Positions 15,487-20,478 of a DNA stretch of 20,478 nucleotides are shown in pieces (position 1 is the stretch's first letter; each line of letters begins with the position of its first letter). Source of the DNA: Microscillaceae bacterium (lineage in GTDB: Bacteria; Bacteroidota; Bacteroidia; Cytophagales; Microscillaceae); the NCBI GenBank assembly GCA_003483885.1, contig DMXI01000104.1:1-20478 (forward strand). Reading direction: 5' to 3'. The translations under genes were made by a program, and so were the position numbers. The notes beneath the pieces are model-generated. The model was given only the letters and a program-made list of their open reading frames with translations. It was not told the origin of the DNA and searched no databases.

Positions 15487-17436
15487 ATGAGAATATATGC
15501 TCTCCAAGTAGTACTATCGCTACTGTTGCTCATTCCTAGTTTTAGTCAGGCTCAAAACAAACTACAATTACTTGTCAAATCCTGGAAGATTGTGGCGGCA
15601 AACCACGCTGGCAATGAAGCGCAATTGTACTCAGCTACTCAAGCCCAAAAAAATGCCTATTACCAAAAGGTAAAGCAAATGATCCAAGGAGCTTACTTGG
15701 CCATTCGCCCCAATAATACTTATACTTTTTACTTTAATCAGCGTACCGAAACCGGAAGCTGGCGGTTGATAGGTGGAAATGTATTGGCTACTTCAAGCCC
15801 CAACGGACAAGCACAGGCGGTTATTCAACGATTGACGGCCCAAAAGTTGGTCATTTTATTACAGGATGGTACCCTGCTGACTTGCACTCCCAAGCACTGG
15901 CAAAAGGCCAGCCAGGATGTGGGTAATCCAGGTCAGGTAAAACAGCTGGTAGCCAGAAAATGGAAGGCAATTGCGATCAAGAATGCAGCTATGGAAGCGC
16001 AATTGATCAATGCCACTGCCCAGGAAAAAAGTACTTACTACCAGCGCTTACAACAAATGATGAATAATTCCTGGTTTGAGTTTAGAACTGATGGCACCTA
16101 CTTTATGCGTTTGGCGGCTAATCAAGAAGAAGGAACCTGGAGTATGGTAGGTAAAACCATTTTAGTGACCAGGAGTAGTCAAGGTAAAGCTGACCGTTCT
16201 ATCATTACAAAAATAAATACCAGTGAAATGGTGCTTATGACCAGTGATGGTTCTACCATGAGTTTGGTGCCTCAAGGTGGAGGTTCTATTGTTCACAACA
16301 ACAATAACAACACCCCAGTAACGCCTAAGCCACCTAAAGTAACCCCCAAAAAAAGAAATAAAAAAACGGCTCAAGATAAAACACCTCCCAGCATTCAAGT
16401 AACGACCCCCAAAGTAATGGCCCGCGGCTTTGAAATTGTTCATGCCAATAAAACCATTACTGTAAAAGGAGTAGCTAGTGATGCCAATGGTATTTTCGAA
16501 GTAAAAGTAAATGGGGTAGATGCCAGCATTCAAGCCAATGGGGCTTTTAGTGCTACCATTAAGTTAGCAGTGGGTAAAAACAGCATTCAGGTAGAGGCTA
16601 CCGATACCAAAAATAACACCGCCAAGGTAGACTTTGTAATAGAGCGTAAAGCTGCCAAAGTGGCTAAAAAGAAAGTAGAGTTGGTAGACGATGACTTTGA
16701 TTTTGACATTAAAAAACTAGCCAAAACCGGGAAATATTATGCATTATTTATTGCGGTAGAACAATATGCTGATCCAGCTATCAATGATTTAGACAAACCA
16801 GTAAAAGACGCTCAAAAGTTATTGGCTACCTTGTTGTCGCATTATACCTTTAGCCAATCCAACATTACCTTTTTGAAAAATCCTAAGCGTGAAGACATCA
16901 TTGCTTCGCTGGATAAATTACAGCAAACCATTACCAAGAAGGATAACTTATTGATTTTTTATGCGGGACACGGCCACTGGAATGCCAACACCAACACTGG
17001 CTACTGGTTGCCTTCTGATGCCAAAAAGACAAATACAGCCAATTGGTTTCGTAACAGTACCCTAAAGGATTACATTGCCGGTATCCCTTCCAAACACACG
17101 TTATTAATTGCCGATGCTTGTTTTAGTGGGGGAATTTTTAAAACGCGAAATGCTTTCACAGATGCTTCTCAGGCCATTAATAAACTGTATGAGTTGCCCA
17201 GCCGCAAGGCGATGACTAGTGGCAATTTGCAAACCGTGCCTGATAAGAGCGTCTTTTTGGAATACCTTATCAAGCGATTGAGTAGTAATGGTAAAAAATA
17301 CATTTCTTCTGAGCAATTGTTTAGTAGTTTTCGTACTGCGGTAATGAACAATAGCCAAAACACTCCTCGCTATGGCGATATTCAAAATGCGGGCGACGAA
17401 GGAGGAGACTTTATTTTTATTCGTCAGAAGAAATAG
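15487..17436 (+). CDS. exported caspase-like (C14) protein with tandem lipocalin-like repeats
   Basis: The product has 649 residues with a clear signal peptide (core LSLLLLIP; cleavage near SQAQ, about 21-23). Two homologous domains of about 110 residues follow: repeat 1 at about 27-135 and repeat 2 at about 148-260. Each has W near its start, a TQAQKNAYYQ- or TAQEKSTYYQ-like helix, NTYTF or DGTYF, a GSW or GTW motif and an SxDG-type strand, a pattern of lipocalin-like Bacteroidota domains. An Asn/Pro/Lys-rich linker (about 269-297) leads to a bacterial Ig-like domain (299-388), an acidic DDDFDFD spacer (402-408) and a caspase p20-type domain. The catalytic dyad is H495 (YAGHGHW) and C545 (ADACFSGG), both intact. 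As an orthocaspase it should cleave after basic residues, probably in the periplasm or outside; substrate and trigger are unknown. Confidence 0.88.
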   Translation: MRIYALQVVLSLLLLIPSFSQAQNKLQLLVKSWKIVAANHAGNEAQLYSATQAQKNAYYQKVKQMIQGAYLAIRPNNTYTFYFNQRTETGSWRLIGGNVLATSSPNGQAQAVIQRLTAQKLVILLQDGTLLTCTPKHWQKASQDVGNPGQVKQLVARKWKAIAIKNAAMEAQLINATAQEKSTYYQRLQQMMNNSWFEFRTDGTYFMRLAANQEEGTWSMVGKTILVTRSSQGKADRSIITKINTSEMVLMTSDGSTMSLVPQGGGSIVHNNNNNTPVTPKPPKVTPKKRNKKTAQDKTPPSIQVTTPKVMARGFEIVHANKTITVKGVASDANGIFEVKVNGVDASIQANGAFSATIKLAVGKNSIQVEATDTKNNTAKVDFVIERKAAKVAKKKVELVDDDFDFDIKKLAKTGKYYALFIAVEQYADPAINDLDKPVKDAQKLLATLLSHYTFSQSNITFLKNPKREDIIASLDKLQQTITKKDNLLIFYAGHGHWNANTNTGYWLPSDAKKTNTANWFRNSTLKDYIAGIPSKHTLLIADACFSGGIFKTRNAFTDASQAINKLYELPSRKAMTSGNLQTVPDKSVFLEYLIKRLSSNGKKYISSEQLFSSFRTAVMNNSQNTPRYGDIQNAGDEGGDFIFIRQKK

Positions 17437-17501
17437 TAATTCCTTTTTTGGTGTTTAAGCGAAGCGTCACCCAAAAACCTTGTTCTCGGAAGGAAAAGTG
17501 A

Positions 17502-17529
17502 TAGATGCTATTTTGCTAGCAAACATCTA
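17502..17529. other. nested palindrome after the caspase-like gene
   Basis: A perfect 12-bp palindrome TTTGCTAGCAAA (17512-17523) is enclosed by TAGATG (17502-17507) and CATCTA (17524-17529). It could fold in RNA or be a binding site; it has no T-tract. Confidence 0.4.
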
Positions 17530-17623
17530 CATTGGATGGAGAGTCAATGTAATTTTAAGAAAGATATACTGCACGATCTGTTCAGTGTAAACCTGTATGA
17601 ATTCTATTGAACTTAATCCAGAT

Positions 17624-17643
17624 TGTTGAATCATAATTCAACA
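17624..17643. terminator. hairpin, possible terminator of the caspase-like gene
   Basis: An 8-bp stem TGTTGAAT / ATTCAACA with the 4-nt loop CATA is followed by TTT on the plus strand. It is AT-rich and therefore weak. Confidence 0.35.
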
Positions 17644-17659
17644 TTTGATCTATAGCAAC

Positions 17660-17690
17660 AAAGGTGGCTTCTATTGCAGAAGCCACCTTT
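17660..17690. terminator. strong hairpin terminator of the S8 protease gene (possibly bidirectional)
   Basis: A perfect 13-bp stem (AAAGGTGGCTTCT / AGAAGCCACCTTT) with a 5-nt loop lies 25 nt beyond the subtilase stop codon and also faces the end of the caspase-like transcript. A diverged copy is found at the same place after the second subtilase gene (20167-20197). Confidence 0.82.
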
Positions 17691-17715
17691 TATATTTTTA
17701 ATCAATTGAGAGAAC

Positions 17716-18903
17716 TTATCGTACAGCGATAGGATCAGCGTTTCCATCAGGATCACCAATTACTCTACCGTTAGTTCTAAGACTAGTGCTTCCACGTAAT
17801 AACATCAAACCAGCTACGTGAGGAGCAGCCATAGAAGTACCACTGATACGGTTGTACTGACCACGAAGCCAAGTAGACCATACATCTACTCCAGGAGCAC
17901 AGAAATCTACACCGCTACCGAAGTTAGAGAAAGAAGCAAAACGATCGTTTACATCCATCGCAGATACACTTACTACATTACGGTAGTTCAAACGGCCAGG
18001 AGAAGTAGTGCTTACGTTACGACGGCTGTTACCAGCAGCAATAGATACCAATACACCTCTGTCAGCCAATCTTCTTACAGCGTTGTCAATAGCAGTGGTT
18101 GGAGGGAAACCAAAGCTCATGTTAGCAACATCACCGCTACGAGCGCGAGAAGTTACATAGTCAATACCACGAACAGCAATAGAAGCAGATCCACCACCGC
18201 GGCTGTTGAATACTTTAACACCTACTACAGTAGCGCCATAAGCTACACCAAACAAACCAGCGTTGTTACTTCTTTTAGCAGCAATGGTTCCAGCACAGTG
18301 TGTACCGTGTCCGTTGTCATCTTCTCCACCAGAAGGTCCACTAATGAACGTACGAGAGTTAGCACGGTCTACATTTAAATCTGGGTGATCCAAATCTATA
18401 CCAGTATCAATAACCCAAGCTTTACCTCTACCAACACCACTAGCGCTTCCTACTCGAGCAATTCCATAAGGAGTGAACTCACGAGCACCAGCGTTAGATA
18501 CTACTTCATAGTCAAGAGTGATTTCGTAATCTGGCTCAACAGTAGCAATTCTTGGATCTGCTTTCAAAGCTTTCACTTCTTTTTCAGAAAGATTTGCCGC
18601 AAAACCCTCAACAGCAGTGTTGTAAGTTTGAGTAATACGATCTGGACTTACTCCATACTTTTCTACAAACTTTTGAGTATAGTCTAGCATGGTGCGCGAG
18701 CGCTGATCGTAGTCCTGAGAACGGAAAGCAATACGATTGTTGTCAGTATTGAAGGTAATTATATAAGCCCCAGCAACTTTTTTATCTCCTTTGTTAAGAC
18801 TTACCTCATTGTCAGGTGTAGGGTCATTCTCTTGTTGGTTGTTACAGGCTGCCAAAAAAGCAAAGGCAATCAGCGTTAGGAAAACTTGTTTTAATTTAAG
18901 CAT
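17716..18903 (-). CDS. lipoprotein subtilisin-like serine protease (S8, proteinase K type)
   Basis: The product has 395 residues. A lipoprotein signal peptide ends in the lipobox LAAC with the lipidated cysteine at 20. An I9-type inhibitor propeptide spans about 43-130 (AGAYIITF to TVEPDYE). The peptidase domain holds the triad D166 (VIDTGIDLDHPDL), H199 (DNGHGTHCAG) and S357 (GTSMAAPHVAG), with oxyanion N292 (AAGN). The domain ends soon after the serine, and a short tail PDGNADPIAVR closes the protein, with no sorting domain. It should be membrane-anchored until autoprocessing separates the propeptide and releases the active protease; that is family knowledge. Codon use differs from most neighbours, with strong preference for GGT, GCT, CGT, AAC and TTC, suggesting high expression. 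A second copy starts at 20222. Confidence 0.93.
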   Translation of the reverse strand: MLKLKQVFLTLIAFAFLAACNNQQENDPTPDNEVSLNKGDKKVAGAYIITFNTDNNRIAFRSQDYDQRSRTMLDYTQKFVEKYGVSPDRITQTYNTAVEGFAANLSEKEVKALKADPRIATVEPDYEITLDYEVVSNAGAREFTPYGIARVGSASGVGRGKAWVIDTGIDLDHPDLNVDRANSRTFISGPSGGEDDNGHGTHCAGTIAAKRSNNAGLFGVAYGATVVGVKVFNSRGGGSASIAVRGIDYVTSRARSGDVANMSFGFPPTTAIDNAVRRLADRGVLVSIAAGNSRRNVSTTSPGRLNYRNVVSVSAMDVNDRFASFSNFGSGVDFCAPGVDVWSTWLRGQYNRISGTSMAAPHVAGLMLLRGSTSLRTNGRVIGDPDGNADPIAVR

Positions 18904-19480
18904 AATTTTAAATAAAAGATAAGTGTAATAAATAATTGGTAATTGTTTGTGTTGAAACGGTTGTGTACACTTGTTTCACTGGCAATAATGTTGTTTTTGT
19001 AGTTTTGTTGCAAGAACAACGAGTATACAAAAAGTAAACAAAGGCTTGTTTACCAAATGTAACCAGTAAACATTGGGATATGAATAGTGAACAGAGAGGT
19101 GCTAAGTGGTTGATAATGAGTGATATGACGAGAAGGAAAAGTGACCCGACCCTGTTACAAGTATGAAAAGTGGTTTACCTTAAAATAAGAAATTACTAAA
19201 AGATAAATAGATTGTAAAGGGCAGGTATTTCGAAATATTATCAATATTTGTGAGAAAAGTGCTAAAATTTATTGCTATTTTTTTGATTATATTCAGTATA
19301 TCGAATGGCGCGCTTTGTAATGGTTAAGCAATAAGAGTAAACCTGTAAATTAGTTTTCTATCATTGGTATTTCCAAAGATAAAACAGAGACTACCTTTGA
19401 CTCAGTTATTATCTAGGTTGCAAAGCGATTTTCAAGCCCTGATTTACCTTTGATAAGCTTAGTACAGCGAAGCGGTAGCC

Positions 19481-19639
19481 CAATGTCGTTTAGTTAAGCA
19501 AAATAATATCGATTAACAAACGCTGATCAACGATGTAAGAAGGAGGCTGGCGTCAACTCAGGTGCTTGTTTCCTTCATTATTCGAAGTTCATTGATCGAT
19601 ATTCATTTTTTAAGAACAACTCTTAACTTAATGACATTG
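19481..19639 (+). repeat. MITE-like palindromic element B with terminal inverted repeats
   Basis: The 159-bp element starts with CAATGTCGTTTAGTTAAG and ends with CTTAACTTAATGACATTG, 18-bp terminal inverted repeats matching at 16 positions. Just outside, the 10-bp sequence AGCGGTAGCC is present exactly on both sides (19471-19480 and 19640-19649) as a direct repeat, like a target-site duplication. Inside, AATATCGAT (19505-19513) and ATCGATATT (19595-19603) form a second pair of arms, so a single strand could fold into a long imperfect hairpin. No gene fits inside. Confidence 0.7.
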
Positions 19640-19649
19640 AGCGGTAGCC

Positions 19650-19879
19650 TAATATTATTAAATTAAGGACTATTGCAGCCAAAATGAATATTGATGAACA
19701 AACCACAGGACATAAGCCCAAGTTGTAAATGCTTATTTATCAGTACTTAACGCAGTGAATATTGAATAATAAAGGAAATCAAGCTTTGAATGGCTGATTT
19801 GAGAGCGTCAGTCTCATTTCACAGCTAATATTGATCAGGATTCGCTCATCAACATTCTTTTACTAACTTAATGATATTG
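19650..19879 (-). repeat. MITE-like palindromic element C with terminal inverted repeats
   Basis: The 230-bp element begins with TAATATTATTAAATTAAG, differing from the family end CAATGTCATTAAGTTAAG only by four transitions, and ends with ACTAACTTAATGATATTG. It is flanked by AGCGGTAGCC (19640-19649, shared with element B) and AGTTGTAGCC (19880-19889), 8 of 10 identical. Inner arms GAATATTGATGAACAAAC (19686-19703) and ATTCGCTCATCAACATTC (19840-19857) are complementary apart from a few wobble-type changes. Its last 53 bases match the reverse complement of the start of element A. Confidence 0.65.
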
Positions 19880-20166
19880 AGTTGTAGCCTTGACTTGGCA
19901 AGCTGGCACCGACTTTTAGATATTTAATCGCGGTTGATTGGAGGATTTAAGGGTTTTTAGCAATAGCTTAGGCACCTTTGTGCCAACTTAAGGCTAAATA
20001 CATATAGATTTTAAGTCTTGCGTATCTTCGCTTGAATCACAAAAACTTCATTTCCACCTAAAGATGTTACTTAATTTGCTTTCGTTTATTGTTGGGCCAA
20101 ATTGTGGGCTATAACTATTGATTCTTTGATCTATTATTGATAGAGCTTGAGACTTATCGAAACAAC

Positions 20167-20197
20167 AAAGGTGACCTCTGTAATAGAAGCCACCTTT
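20167..20197. terminator. diverged copy of the S8 terminator hairpin
   Basis: AAAGGTGACCTCT and AGAAGCCACCTTT flank a 5-nt loop. The right arm is identical to that of the hairpin at 17660-17690, while the left arm has two changes that weaken the stem. It lies 24 nt after the stop codon of the second subtilase, the same spacing as for the first. Confidence 0.6.
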
Positions 20198-20221
20198 ATT
20201 ATATTGATAACTAAATATAAA

Positions 20222-20478
20222 TTATCTTACAGCAATAGGATCAGCATTTCCATCAGGATCTCCAATTACTCTACCGTTAGTGTTAAGACTAGTGCTTCCA
20301 CGTAATAACATCAAACCAGCTACGTGAGGAGCAGCCATAGAAGTACCACTGATACGGTTGTACTGACCACCAGGCCAAGTAGACCATACATCTACTCCAG
20401 GAGCACAGTAATCTACACCGCTACCGAAGTTAGAGAAAGAAGCAAAACGATCATTTACATCCATCGCAGATACGCTTA
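20222..20478 (-). CDS. second lipoprotein subtilase copy (partial, C-terminal end)
   Basis: The last 85 or so codons of a second S8 protease are present; the 5' part lies beyond the window, so the Met within it (MDVNDRF) is not the start. The catalytic serine motif GTSMAAPHVAG and the tail PDGNADPIAVR are identical to the first copy. Over the shared 257 bp I count about 11 base differences and no gaps (about 96 percent). Four of the amino acids visible here change: F to Y in the CAPG strand, LR to PG before GQYNR, and R to N before TNGR. The downstream hairpin is duplicated too. It is a recent tandem paralogue, probably active, with possibly shifted substrate preference. Confidence 0.92.
   Translation of the reverse strand, partial: SVSAMDVNDRFASFSNFGSGVDYCAPGVDVWSTWPGGQYNRISGTSMAAPHVAGLMLLRGSTSLNTNGRVIGDPDGNADPIAVR

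Larger units (their letters stand above)
18904..20221. other. 1.3-kb gene-free spacer between the two S8 genes
   Basis: No coding sequence is supported here on either strand. The part next to 18904 should hold the promoter of the first subtilase gene; the only exact -7 box on that strand is TACATTTG at 19061-19054, without a -33 partner. GTGTACAC (18963-18970) and TATTTCGAAATA (19226-19237) are perfect palindromes. The right half contains two tandem palindromic repeat elements (19481-19639, 19650-19879) and the terminator hairpin of the second subtilase. Confidence 0.6.

Noticed and set aside
17547..17580. Possible further copy of the palindromic repeat (CAATGTAATTTTAAGAAAG).
   Set aside because: Only the first dozen bases resemble the element end. 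The AATATYGATRAAC box and inner arms are missing, so chance in AT-rich DNA is likely.
17818..18687. Long plus-strand open frames (186 and 100 codons) opposite the subtilase gene.
   Set aside because: Their products are almost only Ser, Thr, Arg, Tyr and Val, which is what the biased codons of the minus-strand gene give when read backwards. They have no domain or promoter.
20222..20464. A separate 80-residue protein starting at the Met in MDVNDRF.
   Set aside because: It aligns to the interior of the full-length subtilase, and the frame stays open to the window edge, so it is the C-terminal part of a larger gene.
1..20478. CRISPR array, tRNA/rRNA, phage or integrase genes.
   Set aside because: I found no regularly spaced identical repeats, no tRNA-like cloverleaf with CCA end, and no recombinase or phage structural motifs in any frame.

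Overview
The window looks like a chromosomal stretch from a Bacteroidota bacterium, most likely a marine, Microscilla-like member of the Cytophagales. This rests on a moderately AT-rich genome, very few Shine-Dalgarno sequences, promoters of the TTTG-N18-20-TAnnTTTG type, a secreted GH31 enzyme, a VWA membrane protein of a Bacteroidota type, a caspase-fold exported protein and lipoprotein subtilases. The genus is inference; the phylum is fairly secure.

Region 1 (1-1973): the 5' part of a VWA-domain membrane protein (minus strand, cut by the window edge) and an AraC-family regulator. Region 2 (2075-9986): a catabolic cluster for hydroxylated aromatics through hydroxyquinol and the lower 3-oxoadipate pathway. 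A minus-strand operon (TfdB-like FAD phenol/resorcinol hydroxylase, fused two-subunit 3-oxoacid CoA-transferase) diverges from a plus-strand set (hydroxyquinol-type intradiol dioxygenase, 3-oxoadipyl-CoA thiolase, PcaR/PobR-like IclR regulator, maleylacetate reductase). Together they give: phenol or resorcinol -> hydroxyquinol -> maleylacetate -> 3-oxoadipate -> 3-oxoadipyl-CoA -> succinyl-CoA + acetyl-CoA. No muconate cycloisomerase or dienelactone hydrolase is present, which argues for the hydroxyquinol rather than the (chloro)catechol route. The 155-bp divergent intergenic region has overlapping back-to-back promoter candidates and an 8-bp inverted repeat.

Region 3 (10151-12731): an unrecognised two-TM protein, a strong (possibly bidirectional) terminator, then a TetR regulator and a short-chain dehydrogenase. 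Three near-identical TAGAC-N5-GTCTA operators are present, one placed at the predicted start of TetR transcription. Region 4 (12917-17436): an exported GH31 alpha-glucosidase/transglucosidase and an exported caspase-like protein with two N-terminal lipocalin-like repeats and an Ig-like domain. Region 5 (17660-20478): a lipoprotein subtilase and a second, nearly identical copy entering from the right edge, with the 3' terminator hairpin duplicated too. They are separated by a 1.3-kb gene-free spacer.

The most unusual thing in the window is a family of palindromic intergenic repeats. Two complete copies lie head to tail at 19481-19639 and 19650-19879, with 18-bp terminal inverted repeats and 10-bp direct repeats (AGCGGTAGCC) abutting them. 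A third, partial copy lies between the thiolase and IclR genes (7819-7925). I see no tRNA, rRNA, CRISPR or transposase gene.
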